DNA of 64,000 nucleotides from Tianweitania populi (GTDB taxonomy: Bacteria > Pseudomonadota > Alphaproteobacteria > Rhizobiales > Rhizobiaceae). The stretch is taken from the NCBI RefSeq assembly GCF_014652875.1, contig NZ_BMZQ01000004.1:124001-188000 (forward strand). The letters run 5' to 3'. Positions within the stretch are counted from its first letter, which is position 1. Every line of letters starts with the position of its first letter. Shown in pieces: positions 45,728-55,458 of this stretch. The position numbers and the translations under genes are program-made. A model generated the notes under the pieces. The model had not been told where the DNA came from. It worked only from the letters and a program-made list of their open reading frames with translations, and searched no databases.

Positions 45728-46527
45728 AGTGTCAGTGCTGCCGTTTCAGGCTGCGCAAGTGCCCGGTTCTTCAGACCCGTGCCGAGATAGGCTTCGATCA
45801 CCTGCTCGTTGCGGATGATCTCGTCGGGCGCGCCCGTCGCCAGAACCTTGCCCTGCGCCATCACGATCACCGAATGGCAAAGACGGGCGATGAAGTCCAT
45901 GTCGTGCTCGATCACGCAGAAAGTGTAGCCACGCTCCTTGTTCAAGCGCACGATCGCCTCGCCGATGGTCTTCAGCAGGGTGCGATTGACGCCGGCACCG
46001 ACCTCATCGAGAAACACGATCTTGGCGTCGACCATCATGGTGCGGCCGAGTTCGACGAGTTTCTTCTGCCCGCCGGACAGGTTTCCGGCCTTCTCATCGC
46101 GCAGGTGAGACAAAGTGAGGAAGTCCAGCACGCCTTCCGCCTTGTCGCGCAAACGGCGCTCTTCCTGCGCGATGGCGCCGCGGCGAAACCAAGCATTCCA
46201 AAGCGTTTCGCCCTGCTGATTGCCTGGCACCATCATCAGGTTTTCGAGCACGGTCATGGAGCTGAATTCATGCGCGATCTGGAATGTGCGCAGCAGCCCC
46301 TTAGAGAAAAGCACATGCGGCGGTAGCCCGGTGATGTCTTCGCCGGCCATGGTCACCCGTCCCGACGTCGGCTGGTGCACGCCGGCAATCAGGTTGAAGA
46401 GCGTCGACTTGCCTGCCCCGTTCGGCCCGATCAAACCGGTGATCTCGCCTTGAGCGATCTCCAGTGACACACCATCGACGGCGTGGAAGCCGCCGAAGCG
46501 TTTGATCATATCCTGGACGACGATCAT
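45724..46527 (-). CDS. livG: Branched-chain-type ABC transporter ATPase (LivG type)
   Basis: 267 residues. Walker [27 protein letters not shown], signature LSGGQKKL, Walker [13 protein letters not shown]. The usual LivG Walker B is DEPxAGxN; here Pro is replaced by Val, which is harmless because the catalytic Glu remains. GGGAG precedes ATG 46527; a start further upstream lacks one. Confidence 0.9.
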   Translation of the reverse strand: MIVVQDMIKRFGGFHAVDGVSLEIAQGEITGLIGPNGAGKSTLFNLIAGVHQPTSGRVTMAGEDITGLPPHVLFSKGLLRTFQIAHEFSSMTVLENLMMVPGNQQGETLWNAWFRRGAIAQEERRLRDKAEGVLDFLTLSHLRDEKAGNLSGGQKKLVELGRTMMVDAKIVFLDEVGAGVNRTLLKTIGEAIVRLNKERGYTFCVIEHDMDFIARLCHSVIVMAQGKVLATGAPDEIIRNEQVIEAYLGTGLKNRALAQPETAALTL

Positions 46528-46583
46528 CCAGTCTCCCAATCCTGATAGTTCGATGCCGAAGAGCACTGCGGCACAGAGATAAA

Positions 46584-46617
46584 GGCGGTGCCGGACAGTC
46601 TTCAGGACCGCCCGGCA
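46584..46617 (-). repeat. Alternative hairpins between binding-protein and livG genes
   Basis: GGCGGT (46584-46589) can pair with ACCGCC (46607-46612), or the shifted TGCCGG (46589-46594) with CCGGCA (46612-46617); the two overlap by one base. They lie in the 109-base gap between the binding-protein gene and the ATPase gene and may limit read-through or stabilise the upstream message. Confidence 0.4.
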
Positions 46618-46636
46618 TTGCGTTCTGTGTCAGATC

Positions 46637-47821
46637 TTAGTGGAACTTAACGGTCTTGACCGCTCCGCCTTCGATTTCCTGCTCACGGAACGCACCTGCG
46701 CTTTCGCCCGGCTCGATCAGCTCGACAGCGGATGCGCCGACATAGTCGATGTCGCCGCCATCCTTCAGGATCTGCAGCGCCTTCGCCAGTTCACCCGGGT
46801 AGATCTTCTCGCCCGGTGCATTGGCAACGTCCATGATCTTGGACTTGTAGTCGGCCGAGGCCGAAGACTTGGCAGCCTGCATGGCCAGCAGCATGAGCGC
46901 GGTGGCATCATAGGTTTCCGGAACGAAGGTCGCCGACCCGGCAATGCCTGCCTTTTCCGTCATTTCCATCAGCTTGGCCGCGCCCGGGCTGTCCGTTCCG
47001 GGCAGGTTGCCGAAGGCGCCGTCGAGTTGCGTGCCGAAACGCTTGACGAGGCTGGCACCCCACATGCCATTCGGAAACGCGAACTTGGAAAAGGCGCCCG
47101 TATCAAGAACCGTTTGCACGATGCCCGCACCGCCCTGATCCGCATAACCAGCAATAACCAGCGCGTCGCCGCCAGCCGAGGCGAGCGAGCCCACTTCTGC
47201 CGAATAATCGCCCTTGCCGTCTTCATGCGGGGCGCTCAGCGTGACCTTGCCGCCGAGCTTCTCGAAGGCGGTCTGCACGGACGAGGCAACGCCCTTGCCG
47301 TAGTCGTTGTTGGTGTAGGAAATCGCCACGCTCTTGATGCCGCGGTCCCGCATGATCTGCGCCAGCACTTCGCCTTCACGTGCATCCGACGGAGCCGTGC
47401 GGAAGAACAGTCCCTTGTCCTCCAGCGTCGAAAGCGCGGGCGAAGTGGCGGACGGCGAAATCAACACGATGCCGTTGGGCACCGCGACATTGGTGAGAAC
47501 GGCAGTGGCTGCACCCGAGCAACTCGGCCCGATGATACCAGCCACCTTGTCACCCGTAATCAGCCGTTCGGCCGCCGCTGTCGCCGCACCGGCATCGATG
47601 CAGGTCTCGTCTGCGCGTACGGCCGTGACCTTGGCGCCATCAAGGAAAAGGCCGGAATCATTGACTTCCTTGATCACGAGTTCGGCCGCCTGCGCCATCG
47701 GCGGAGTCAGCGTTTCAATTGGGCCGGTGAAGCCCATTTCGATGCCGATCTTGACGTCTTCAGCCTTGGCCGCCGTCGCCAGCACCAGAAGCGATGCAGA
47801 AACGAGTAGAAACTTCTTCAT
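46637..47821 (-). CDS. Branched-chain-type ABC transporter substrate-binding protein
   Basis: 394 residues with signal peptide MKKFLLVSASLLVLATAAKA. It is a periplasmic type I binding protein of the LivJ group: KIGIEMGFTGPIETLTPPMA, VAGIIGPSCSGAATAVLTNV and SYTNNDYGKGVASS are the ligand-pocket regions. GGGAGA precedes ATG 47821. The operon lies between kyn/ubiX and the isatin-hydrolase/MarR/abmA block, so tryptophan, kynurenine, anthranilate or a related aromatic acid is the suspected ligand. Confidence 0.9.
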   Translation of the reverse strand: MKKFLLVSASLLVLATAAKAEDVKIGIEMGFTGPIETLTPPMAQAAELVIKEVNDSGLFLDGAKVTAVRADETCIDAGAATAAAERLITGDKVAGIIGPSCSGAATAVLTNVAVPNGIVLISPSATSPALSTLEDKGLFFRTAPSDAREGEVLAQIMRDRGIKSVAISYTNNDYGKGVASSVQTAFEKLGGKVTLSAPHEDGKGDYSAEVGSLASAGGDALVIAGYADQGGAGIVQTVLDTGAFSKFAFPNGMWGASLVKRFGTQLDGAFGNLPGTDSPGAAKLMEMTEKAGIAGSATFVPETYDATALMLLAMQAAKSSASADYKSKIMDVANAPGEKIYPGELAKALQILKDGGDIDYVGASAVELIEPGESAGAFREQEIEGGAVKTVKFH

Positions 47822-48038
47822 ACCATTCTCCCTGTCACCCGATCGTTCCCCGATGGTATTCCACCGATGCGTGCAGCCCTTGTGAGCCGACGTCGAACTT
47901 CGCGGGTTACAAGGCAGTATTCCGGCTTGTTTTTCCAGAGGCCATTGTGCCGCTTCACCGGAAACGACACAATTTTGATGGTTTAGCGCGTTGGCGAGCC
48001 GCAAGGGAGAGCCGGCACGCGTCCAGCAGGGGCGATGG

Positions 48039-48830
48039 CTAGACTTTCGTGACCAACGCCAATGCACGCACAGGACTGCCCGTGCCGCCAACGATCTTCA
48101 GCGGCGCCACAATGAGGATCGCGCCCTTAGGCGGGAGCTTGTCGAGGTTTACCAAGCTGGCGAGGCCGTATTTGTTGTTCTTGTGCAGCAGGTTGTGCGC
48201 CGGAAATGGCGGTTCGAAGCCGCCGGCGCCACCGGCATCCGTGCCGATGCATTGCGTGCCCCAGCCGATCGCGCCGCGTTGAAGAATATAGTCGATGCAG
48301 TCGGGCGATGGTCCGGGTGAATGGGGGCCGTTCTCGTCGGCGTTCAGGAAGCTGTCTTCGGAGCCGTTGCGCTTGTCCCAGTCGGTGCGCATTACGACCC
48401 ATTCACCCGGATTGATCGCGCCATGTTCGGCTTCCCAGGCCTTCACGCCGTCGGCCGTCAGCAGGAAGTCGGGGTTCTCCGCCGTTTGCGCCGAGCAATC
48501 GATAACGTTGACGGGCGCGACGAAGTTCTTGACGGGGATCGTGTCGGTGAAGCCGTCCGAATAGTCTTTGCCGGTAATCCAGTGATGCGGCGCATCGAAA
48601 TGGGTGCCGGAATGCTCGCCGACCTTCAGCCAGTTCCAGGCCCAGAATGGCCCGTCCTGATCATATTCGGAAATGCGATGGATCTCGATCTTCGGCGTGT
48701 CCTTGGCGAACTCCGGCGGCAGCTTCAACAGCGGCGTGTCAGGGCCAAGTGGGGCGGTCAGATCGACAACCTCGACCCCGCCTGTTCCCAGCAGATCCGC
48801 GAGTTGCCCCAGAGTCGTCGCAGTCGTCAT
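48039..48830 (-). CDS. Cyclase-family metal hydrolase, probable isatin hydrolase
   Basis: 263 residues. The metal-binding motif of the family is HSGTHFDAPHHW. The long form (263 residues, versus about 210 for KynB formamidases) and blocks such as ISEYDQDGPFWAWNW, TGKDYSDGFTDT, CIGTDAGGAGGFEPPFPAHNLL match, from memory, the manganese-dependent isatin hydrolases that open isatin to isatinate. Isatinate is a precursor of anthranilate, which suits the location. A formamidase role is the alternative. GAGGAGG precedes ATG 48830; the MarR gene is divergent. Confidence 0.7.
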   Translation of the reverse strand: MTTATTLGQLADLLGTGGVEVVDLTAPLGPDTPLLKLPPEFAKDTPKIEIHRISEYDQDGPFWAWNWLKVGEHSGTHFDAPHHWITGKDYSDGFTDTIPVKNFVAPVNVIDCSAQTAENPDFLLTADGVKAWEAEHGAINPGEWVVMRTDWDKRNGSEDSFLNADENGPHSPGPSPDCIDYILQRGAIGWGTQCIGTDAGGAGGFEPPFPAHNLLHKNNKYGLASLVNLDKLPPKGAILIVAPLKIVGGTGSPVRALALVTKV

Positions 48831-49083
48831 CGGTCGAGCCTCCTCAATCAGGCGCAATGGCCTTTGTCCGCGACCCGCATCTCGTTGATGGAAGGGTGCC
48901 GCTTGTTCCCGGGAGAAAGTCTAGGCATAAAAATATGCGTCTGCAAACATCCTTGTTGCGGTGCCAGCATCAAAGACAAGATGTAAGCAGGTTGATCTGG
49001 CTGTGCTGAAACGGCTAAGCCGCGCTCGGGATTATGCCTCACAGGCACAAAGCACAGCGGTAGCAACAAGGGAAACAAGCAAG
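48831..49083. promoter_or_regulatory. Divergent region between isatin-hydrolase-like and MarR genes, with palindrome
   Basis: A perfect inverted repeat GCATA-AAAA-TATGC lies at 48925-48938, in a locally AT-rich patch. A weaker GCAA/TTGC pair follows at about 48943-48959. Either may be a MarR contact site, but neither resembles the 18-bp motif found before abmG and abmA. Confidence 0.35.
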
Positions 49084-49602
49084 TTGACCGCGGATCAGAC
49101 CGAGAGGGATCATTGGCTGGACGGCGAAACCAAGATCGCCGATGCGCCCGACAAGCATGGCGATGAGACGCATCTGTGGCTTCGTCTGCTCACCTGCACG
49201 ACGTTGATCGAGACCGAGATTCGGCGCGGATTGCGCGAGGAGTTCGACTTCACCCTGCCGCGTTTCGATCTGCTGGCTCAGCTGGAGCGCGCCGAAAATG
49301 GCATGGTGCTCGGCGAAATATCCAAGCGGATGATGGTGTCGGCGGGCAATCTGACCGCTCTTGTAGAGCGGTTGGTGGAAAGCGGCCACATCACGCGCAC
49401 GACCTCGCCTTCCGACCGTCGGGTGCAGATCGTCACGCTCACGCCCTTCGGACACAGCGCCTTTGGTGAAATGGCCGAACGCCATCGTGCCTGGTTGAAC
49501 AACCTGTTCTCAGGCGTGTCGGCGGAAGAACGGGATGTGCTTCTGGCCGCGCTCGCCAAGCTCAAGATCTCCGTGCGGCAGGGCCTGGCACAAGAGCGCT
49601 GA
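49084..49602 (+). CDS. MarR-family transcriptional regulator
   Basis: 172 residues from TTG 49084, which has AAGGGA upstream; a GTG at 48961 would add 41 residues of low-similarity sequence. The winged helix covers about residues 55-130: FTLPRFDLLAQLERAENGMVLGEISKRMMVSAGNLTALVERLVESG, then SDRRVQIVTLTPFG. MarR proteins often respond to aromatic acids or their CoA esters. It lies 142 bases before abmA, which it probably controls with the kyn/abmG genes. Confidence 0.88.
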   Translation: MTADQTERDHWLDGETKIADAPDKHGDETHLWLRLLTCTTLIETEIRRGLREEFDFTLPRFDLLAQLERAENGMVLGEISKRMMVSAGNLTALVERLVESGHITRTTSPSDRRVQIVTLTPFGHSAFGEMAERHRAWLNNLFSGVSAEERDVLLAALAKLKISVRQGLAQER

Positions 49603-49649
49603 GCGTCTGACAGCGCTGCTCGTGGCCACAGCAATAATCACCGACCGGT

Positions 49650-49667
49650 AAAAACTTTAAGCTTGAA
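49650..49667. promoter_or_regulatory. Putative MarR operator, copy 2 (abmA operon)
   Basis: AAAAACTTTAAGCTTGAA; its reverse complement equals the motif at 41013-41030 at 17 of 18 positions. It lies between the MarR stop and the abmA start, 77 bases before the latter. Confidence 0.65.
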
Positions 49668-49744
49668 ACTTCTTTCGAAGAGGTCCACCCTCGCGGTGCC
49701 TTGGATGGTCCGCTCTGCGTGGATCGAAGCGAAGGAAGAAGCAT

Positions 49745-52063
49745 ATGCGGATGGTTTGCATCGGCGGGGGCGCTGCCGGCCTGTATTTTGCGCTGCTGAT
49801 GAAGCGGCAGCATCCTGCGCATGAGATCACCGTGATCGAGCGCAACAAGCCGTTTGATACATTCGGCTGGGGCATTGTTTTTTCCGACGCCACCATGCAG
49901 TCCATGCGGCAATGGGACCCGCAAACGGCGCAGGTGATCGAAGACAGCTTCAACCACTGGGACGACATCGAGCTTCTGTTCAAGGGTCGGCGCATCCGCA
50001 CAACCGGGCATGGCTTTGTCGGCATTGGCCGCAAGAAGATGCTGAACATCCTGCAGGATCGCTGCATCGAGCTTGGCGTAGAATTGCAGTTCGAGCGCGA
50101 AGTGGATTCCGACACCGAGTTCCCCGATGCCGATCTGATCATCGCCGCCGATGGCGTAAACTCGAAAATCCGCAGGAAGTACGAGACCGTCTTCAAGCCC
50201 GACCTCCTAGTGCGGCCGAACCGCTTCATCTGGCTCGGCACCAACAAGCGTTATGACGCCTTTACCTTCGACTTCCGCCGTACGGAGCACGGCTGGTTCC
50301 AAGCGCATATCTACCGCTTCGACGAGAATACCTCGACCTTCATCGTTGAAACGACGGAAGAGACGTTCAAGGCGCATGGCCTCGATCAGATAGATCAAGA
50401 TCAGTCCATCGCGTTTTGCGAGGCCGTGTTTTCGGAAACGCTGGAAGGTCACAGCCTGCTGAGCAATGCGCGCCATCTGCGCGGTTCGGCCTGGCTTAAC
50501 TTCAACCGCCTGATCTGCGACAAATGGAGCCTGCATAACGGCAGCAGCCATGTCGTCCTGATGGGCGACAGCGCGCATACAGCGCATTTCGCGATCGGCT
50601 CCGGCACCAAGCTGGCGCTTGACGACGCCATCGAGCTGACCCGCCAGTTCGACCTTGCCGGCCATGAGGCCGAGAAGATCCCGGCCGTTCTCGACGCCTA
50701 TGAGGACATCAGGCGCGTGGATGTGGCGCGCATTCAGAACGCCGCACGCAATGCGATGGAATGGTTCGAAGTCGTCGGCGAACGCTATGCAGAGCATTTC
50801 GAGCCGGAACAGTTCATGTATTCCATGCTGACGCGTTCGCAGCGGATCAGCCATGAAAACCTGCGGCTGCGTGATCCGATCTGGCTGGAAGGTTACGAGC
50901 GGTGGTTTGCAGAGCGGGCCGGCGTTCAGCCGGGCGCGAACGGACAGGTGCCGCCGCCGATGTTCACGCCTTATTCCATCAAGGACCTGACGCTGCACAA
51001 CCGCATCGTGATGTCGCCGATGGCCATGTATTCGGCAACCGATGGCCTCGCCAACGACTTCCACCTTGTCCATCTCGGTTCGCGCGCCATGGGTGGAGCG
51101 GCGTTGATCTTCCCTGAAATGACCTGCGTGTCGCCTGATGGGCGTATCACGCCGGGCTGCCTCGGCCTGTGGACCGACGAACAGGGTGCAGCGCTGAAGC
51201 GCCTCGTTGATTTCGTTCACACCCAGACGCCCGCCAAGATCGGCATCCAGCTCGGCCATGCCGGCCGTAAGGGTTCAACCAAGCTTGCCTGGGAAGGCAT
51301 GGATCAGCCGGTGGATGAAGGCGGCTGGGACCTGATTTCCGCATCCGCCCTGCCCTACAAGCCCGCATCCCACACACCGCGCGCCATGACGCGCGAGGAT
51401 ATGGATCGCGTCGTCGCCGACTTCGTTTCCGCCACGAAGCGGGCCGTAGCGGCCGGGTTCGACATGCTGGAACTGCATGCCGCACATGGCTATCTCCTGT
51501 CGAGCTTCCTGTCGCCGCTGACCAACAAGCGTGAGGACGAGTATGGCGGCAGCGCCGAGAACCGTGCTCGTTTCCCGCTGGAAGTGTTCAGGGCCGTAAA
51601 GACGGCATGGCCGGAAAACAAGCCGATCTCCGTGCGCTTGTCGGCGCATGACTGGTATGAGGGCGGCAACACGCCGGAAGACGCGACGGTCTTTGCGCAG
51701 ATGTTCAAGGATGCCGGCGCCGACATGATCGACTGCTCGTCGGGCCAGGTGGTGAGCGAGGAGAAGCCGGTTTATGGCCGCCTGTTCCAAACGCCGTTTT
51801 CCGACAAGATCCGCAACGAAATCGAAGTGCCGACCATTGCCGTTGGCGCGATCTCGGAGGCCGACCATGCCAACTCGATCATCGCGGCAGGGCGAGCGGA
51901 TTTGTGCGCGGTAGCGCGACCACATTTGGCCGATCCCGCTTTCGTTCTGCACGAAGCGGCCAAGATCGGGTTTGAAGGCCAGCAATGGCCCAAGCAGTAT
52001 CACTCCGGGCGTGCGCAGTATGTGACGAACCTGCAGCGCGCGGCAGCCGAGGCCAAGCGGTGA
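49745..52063 (+). CDS. abmA: 2-Aminobenzoyl-CoA monooxygenase/reductase (fused flavoprotein)
   Basis: 772 residues, two enzymes in one chain. Residues 1-390 form an aromatic hydroxylase: FAD motif GGGAAGLYFALLMK, GWGIVFSD, ADGVNSKIR and the FAD contact VLMGDSAHTAHFAIGSG. Residues about 406-772 are an old-yellow-enzyme domain with TPYSIKDLTLHNRIVMSPM, QLGHAGRKG and HAAHGYLLSSFLSPLTNKR. In Azoarcus evansii this fusion hydroxylates 2-aminobenzoyl-CoA and hydrogenates the ring to 2-amino-5-oxocyclohex-1-ene-1-carboxyl-CoA. A related fusion for salicyloyl-CoA exists, but the context here favours anthranilate. AAGGA lies ahead of the start. Confidence 0.9.
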   Translation: MRMVCIGGGAAGLYFALLMKRQHPAHEITVIERNKPFDTFGWGIVFSDATMQSMRQWDPQTAQVIEDSFNHWDDIELLFKGRRIRTTGHGFVGIGRKKMLNILQDRCIELGVELQFEREVDSDTEFPDADLIIAADGVNSKIRRKYETVFKPDLLVRPNRFIWLGTNKRYDAFTFDFRRTEHGWFQAHIYRFDENTSTFIVETTEETFKAHGLDQIDQDQSIAFCEAVFSETLEGHSLLSNARHLRGSAWLNFNRLICDKWSLHNGSSHVVLMGDSAHTAHFAIGSGTKLALDDAIELTRQFDLAGHEAEKIPAVLDAYEDIRRVDVARIQNAARNAMEWFEVVGERYAEHFEPEQFMYSMLTRSQRISHENLRLRDPIWLEGYERWFAERAGVQPGANGQVPPPMFTPYSIKDLTLHNRIVMSPMAMYSATDGLANDFHLVHLGSRAMGGAALIFPEMTCVSPDGRITPGCLGLWTDEQGAALKRLVDFVHTQTPAKIGIQLGHAGRKGSTKLAWEGMDQPVDEGGWDLISASALPYKPASHTPRAMTREDMDRVVADFVSATKRAVAAGFDMLELHAAHGYLLSSFLSPLTNKREDEYGGSAENRARFPLEVFRAVKTAWPENKPISVRLSAHDWYEGGNTPEDATVFAQMFKDAGADMIDCSSGQVVSEEKPVYGRLFQTPFSDKIRNEIEVPTIAVGAISEADHANSIIAAGRADLCAVARPHLADPAFVLHEAAKIGFEGQQWPKQYHSGRAQYVTNLQRAAAEAKR

Positions 52064-52833
52064 GCCGCCATGCTTTCGTGACCGGCGCCGGCAGCGGTAT
52101 CGGCAGGGTCATTGCGCTGAAACTGGCAGAAGCGGGCTATGCGGTGACGTTGGCCGGTCGTCGGGCTGAGCCGCTGCAAGCGGCGGCAACGGAGATTGCG
52201 GCAAGCGGCGGCATGAGCTCCGTTCTCGACGGATTGGACGTCACGGACGAGGCAGTTGTGCAGGCTGGCGTTTCGCGTGCTGTGGCCGAGGCTGGGCCAA
52301 TCGCCGTACTCGTGAACTGTGCCGGCGAAGCGCCATCGGCACCCTTCGAAAAGACGGGCTTGGACCTGTGGAATCGCGTGCTGGGCATCAATCTCACCGG
52401 CACCTTCCTGACCACGCAGGCCGCCCTGCCCTCGATCAAACAGGCCGGCAATGGCCGCATCGTCAACATCGCCAGCACGGCGGGCATGACCGGCTATCCC
52501 TACGTCTCTGCCTACTGCGCCTCCAAGCATGGCGTGATCGGACTGACCCGCGCCCTGGCCTTGGAACTGGCGAAAACGGATGTGACGGTGAATGCGGTCT
52601 GCCCCGGCTTCACCGACACGCCGCTGCTGGACGGGGCGATCGACGTGATTACCGGCAAAACTGGGCGGACGGCGGATGAAGCCCGCGCCAGCCTCGCGCG
52701 CAGCAACCCGCAAGGCCGATTGGTGACGCCTGAAGAGGTGGCGCATGCCGTGATATGGCTGGTGTCGCCGGCCGCAGGTTCCATCACCGGACAAGCGATT
52801 GCGGTTGCCGGCGGCGAAGTGATGGCTGGGTAG
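52060..52833 (+). CDS. SDR-family 3-hydroxyacyl-CoA-type dehydrogenase
   Basis: 257 residues. The NAD(P) motif is [21 protein letters not shown] is the second, and the catalytic Ser-Tyr-Lys set is [25 protein letters not shown] 52060 overlaps the abmA stop (GTGA). It most likely interconverts a keto and hydroxy group on the reduced ring, since abmA leaves a 5-oxo group. Confidence 0.85.
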   Translation: MSRHAFVTGAGSGIGRVIALKLAEAGYAVTLAGRRAEPLQAAATEIAASGGMSSVLDGLDVTDEAVVQAGVSRAVAEAGPIAVLVNCAGEAPSAPFEKTGLDLWNRVLGINLTGTFLTTQAALPSIKQAGNGRIVNIASTAGMTGYPYVSAYCASKHGVIGLTRALALELAKTDVTVNAVCPGFTDTPLLDGAIDVITGKTGRTADEARASLARSNPQGRLVTPEEVAHAVIWLVSPAAGSITGQAIAVAGGEVMAG

Positions 52834-52900
52834 GATCAAGAACAAGGGCGCGGGACTGCATGACGGTGCGGTTGATGCAGCCTGGAACGGAGGAAAACTG

Positions 52901-53743
52901 ATGACCAACGCGATGCAGAACAAGCAGCGTCCGTTCAAGACCCACAAGGCCAGCCACTTCCTGTTCGAAACGGACGAGGATGGTCGCGTTGCCACCATCA
53001 CGCTCAACCGTCCCGAGAAGAAGAATCCGCTGACCTTCGAAAGCTACGAGGAACTCGGCGACCTGTTCCGCTCGCTGCATCGCGCCAGCGATGTGCGTGT
53101 TGTGGTTCTGCGCGGCGCTGACAACAACTTTTCCTCGGGCGGCGATGTGTTCGACATCATCGAGCCCCTGACCACGATGACAATGCCGGACCTCCTGGCT
53201 TTCACCCGCATGACCGGCGATCTCGTGCGCCAGATCCGCGCCTGCCCGCAGCCGGTGATTGCCGCAGTGGATGGGATCTGCGCCGGCGCCGGGGCGATCC
53301 TGGCAATGGCTTCGGATTACCGCTTGGCAACGCCGGAAGCGAAAACCGCTTTCCTGTTTACCCGCGTCGGTCTGGCCGGTGCGGATATGGGCGCGTGCGG
53401 CATTCTTCCGCGCATTATCGGCCAAGGGCGTGCGGCAGAACTCCTGTTTACCGGCCGCGTTCTGAGCGCTGCAGAGGGGCATGCCTGGGGCTTCTACAAC
53501 GCCCTGCATGAACGCGCTGCCCTGATCGAGGAAGCTCAGCGCTTTGCGCGCACGTTGGCAGATGGGCCCTGGTTCGCGCATTCCATGACCAAGAAGATGC
53601 TCGATCAGGAATGGTCGATGGGCATTGATGAGATGCTCGAATCGGAAGCGCAGGCGCAGGCGATCTGCATGGCGACCGGTGACTTTCGCCGCGCCTTTGA
53701 GGCTTTCGCGGGAAAAACCAAGCCGGCCTTCGAGGGCAACTGA
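52901..53743 (+). CDS. Enoyl-CoA hydratase/isomerase family protein
   Basis: 280 residues, crotonase fold. [17 protein letters not shown], the oxyanion-hole region [12 protein letters not shown] and [24 protein letters not shown], and [19 protein letters not shown] are visible. GGAGGAAAA precedes the ATG. It probably hydrates a cyclohexene-carboxyl-CoA intermediate or opens the ring after AbmA; the exact step cannot be assigned. It is four bases before the acyl-CoA dehydrogenase gene. Confidence 0.85.
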   Translation: MTNAMQNKQRPFKTHKASHFLFETDEDGRVATITLNRPEKKNPLTFESYEELGDLFRSLHRASDVRVVVLRGADNNFSSGGDVFDIIEPLTTMTMPDLLAFTRMTGDLVRQIRACPQPVIAAVDGICAGAGAILAMASDYRLATPEAKTAFLFTRVGLAGADMGACGILPRIIGQGRAAELLFTGRVLSAAEGHAWGFYNALHERAALIEEAQRFARTLADGPWFAHSMTKKMLDQEWSMGIDEMLESEAQAQAICMATGDFRRAFEAFAGKTKPAFEGN

Positions 53744-53746
53744 GCC

Positions 53747-54946
53747 ATGGCGGATCATTCCCATAGCATCGCCCGCGCGCCATCACGCGATCATCTGGAC
53801 TGGCCCTTCTTTGGTCCAGAACATCGCGATCTCGCCGGGCAGCTGGATGCCTTTATCGCACAGGGCGGGCTGGGTGAGATCGACCATGGCGATGCGGATA
53901 ATGCCTGCAAGGCACTGGTGCGGCGGCTGGGCGACGCGGGCTTCCTGCGCCAATGCGTGCCGTCAGTCTATGGCGGGGCGTCCGAGATCATCGACAGCCG
54001 TGCCCTTTGCGTAATGCGCGAAACGCTGGCCTATGCCGACGGTCTGGCGGACTTTGCCTTCGCCATGCAGGGGCTCGGCACAGGCGCGATCAGCCTGTCA
54101 GGCTCGGACGCCATCAAGAGCGACGTGCTGCCGCGCATTGCCAAGGGCGAGTTGATCTCGGGCTTTGCTCTCACCGAGCCGGAAGCAGGGTCGGACGTCG
54201 CTGCGATGGCGACGACGGCTGACCGCGATGGCGACGACTACGTGCTGAATGGCGAGAAGATCTTCATCTCCAACGGCGGCATCGCCGATATCTACACGGT
54301 TTTTGCCCGTACCGGAGAAGCGCCGGGCACACGCGGCATCTCCGCCTTTGTCGTCTTCGCCGATGCGCCGGGCCTGGTCGTGGCTGAGCGGATCGAAACG
54401 ATCGCGCCGCACCCCCTAGCCCGCATCCGCTTCGAGAACTGCCGCGTTCCCGCGGCCCAGATGCTCGGCACGCCCGGCGAAGGCTTCAAGATCGCCATGC
54501 GCACGCTCGACATCTTTCGTCCATCGGTCGCGGCCGCCGCACTTGGCTTCGCGCGTCGCGCGCTGGATGAAGCGGTCGCTCACGCCACATCGCGCAAGAT
54601 GTTCGGGGCGACGCTCGGCGATCTTCCCACGGCGCAAAGTACCCTCGGCGACATGGCTACCGCCATCGATGCGGGGTCGCTTTTGACCATCCGCACAGCT
54701 TGGCGCCGCGACGTGCAGAAGCTGCCGATCACGCGCGAAGCGGCCATGGCAAAGATGACTGCCACGGAGAACGCGCAATGGGTCATCGATCAGGCGCTGC
54801 AGCTGTTTGGCGGGCGCGGTGTGCGCGTCGGCGAGATTACCGAGCGGCTTTACCGCGAGATCCGGGCCCTTCGCATCTATGAAGGGGCCACCGAGGTCCA
54901 GAAGCTGATCATCGGCCGCGAATTGATGAAGGCGGCCCGCTCATGA
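53747..54946 (+). CDS. Acyl-CoA dehydrogenase
   Basis: 399 residues, a flavoprotein that introduces an alpha-beta double bond in an acyl-Co[21 protein letters not shown] is the FAD/substrate signature, the C-terminal [39 protein letters not shown] contains the catalytic Glu. In the abm pathway it would desaturate a ring-derived or ring-opened CoA ester. Confidence 0.9.
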   Translation: MADHSHSIARAPSRDHLDWPFFGPEHRDLAGQLDAFIAQGGLGEIDHGDADNACKALVRRLGDAGFLRQCVPSVYGGASEIIDSRALCVMRETLAYADGLADFAFAMQGLGTGAISLSGSDAIKSDVLPRIAKGELISGFALTEPEAGSDVAAMATTADRDGDDYVLNGEKIFISNGGIADIYTVFARTGEAPGTRGISAFVVFADAPGLVVAERIETIAPHPLARIRFENCRVPAAQMLGTPGEGFKIAMRTLDIFRPSVAAAALGFARRALDEAVAHATSRKMFGATLGDLPTAQSTLGDMATAIDAGSLLTIRTAWRRDVQKLPITREAAMAKMTATENAQWVIDQALQLFGGRGVRVGEITERLYREIRALRIYEGATEVQKLIIGRELMKAARS

Positions 54947-55019
54947 CCTGCACCCACAAAAATCGACCGCTTGTCCGCTCCGCCGCGCAGCGACAACCAG
55001 CATCTGAATGGAGAAGGAC

Positions 55020-55454
55020 ATGAGCGTCACCGACCTGTCCGAACGGCCGAAGGCCTCGCCGAACCGCATCCTCCAGCCTGAGGGTTGGGAACGGCCGCGC
55101 GGTTATTCCAACGGCATCGAAGCACGGGGTCGCATCGTCTTCGTTGGCGGGCAGATCGGCTGGACCGGGCAGTGCAAATTCGAAGCCCATGATCTTGCCG
55201 GCCAAGTCCGGCAAACGCTGGAAAACATCGTCGCCATTCTCGGCGAAGCCGGCGCCGGCCCTGAGCACATCACGACCATGACCTGGTATGTGCTGGACCG
55301 CAAAGACTATTCCGCCTCGCTGAAGGAAATTGGCGCCGCCTACAAGGCCGTGATCGGGCGCAATTTCCCGGCGATGGCCGTGGTTCAGGTTTCCGGCCTC
55401 GTGGAAGACGAAGCGCTCGTCGAAATCCAGGCGACGGCCGTGGTTCCGGACTGA
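55020..55454 (+). CDS. RidA/YjgF-family protein of the anthranilate-CoA pathway
   Basis: 144 residues. FVGGQIGWTGQCKFEAHDLAGQVRQTLENI and IGRNFPAMAVVQVSGL are family blocks; the canonical active-site Arg of deaminating RidA (FPxRxxV) is replaced by Met in FPAMAVV, so catalysis may differ. ATG 55020 has GGAGAAGG upstream. The AbmA product is an enamine (2-amino-1-ene), precisely the type of compound RidA hydrolyses to a ketone plus ammonia, so removal of the amino group is the expected role. Confidence 0.8.
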   Translation: MSVTDLSERPKASPNRILQPEGWERPRGYSNGIEARGRIVFVGGQIGWTGQCKFEAHDLAGQVRQTLENIVAILGEAGAGPEHITTMTWYVLDRKDYSASLKEIGAAYKAVIGRNFPAMAVVQVSGLVEDEALVEIQATAVVPD

Positions 55455-55458
55455 CCCG

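Noticed and set aside
47880-48000. Third copy of the 18-bp MarR-type motif before the branched-chain transporter
   Set aside because: The best stretch (around TTCCGGCTTGTTTTT) matches at only about 10 of 17 positions, which is not convincing.
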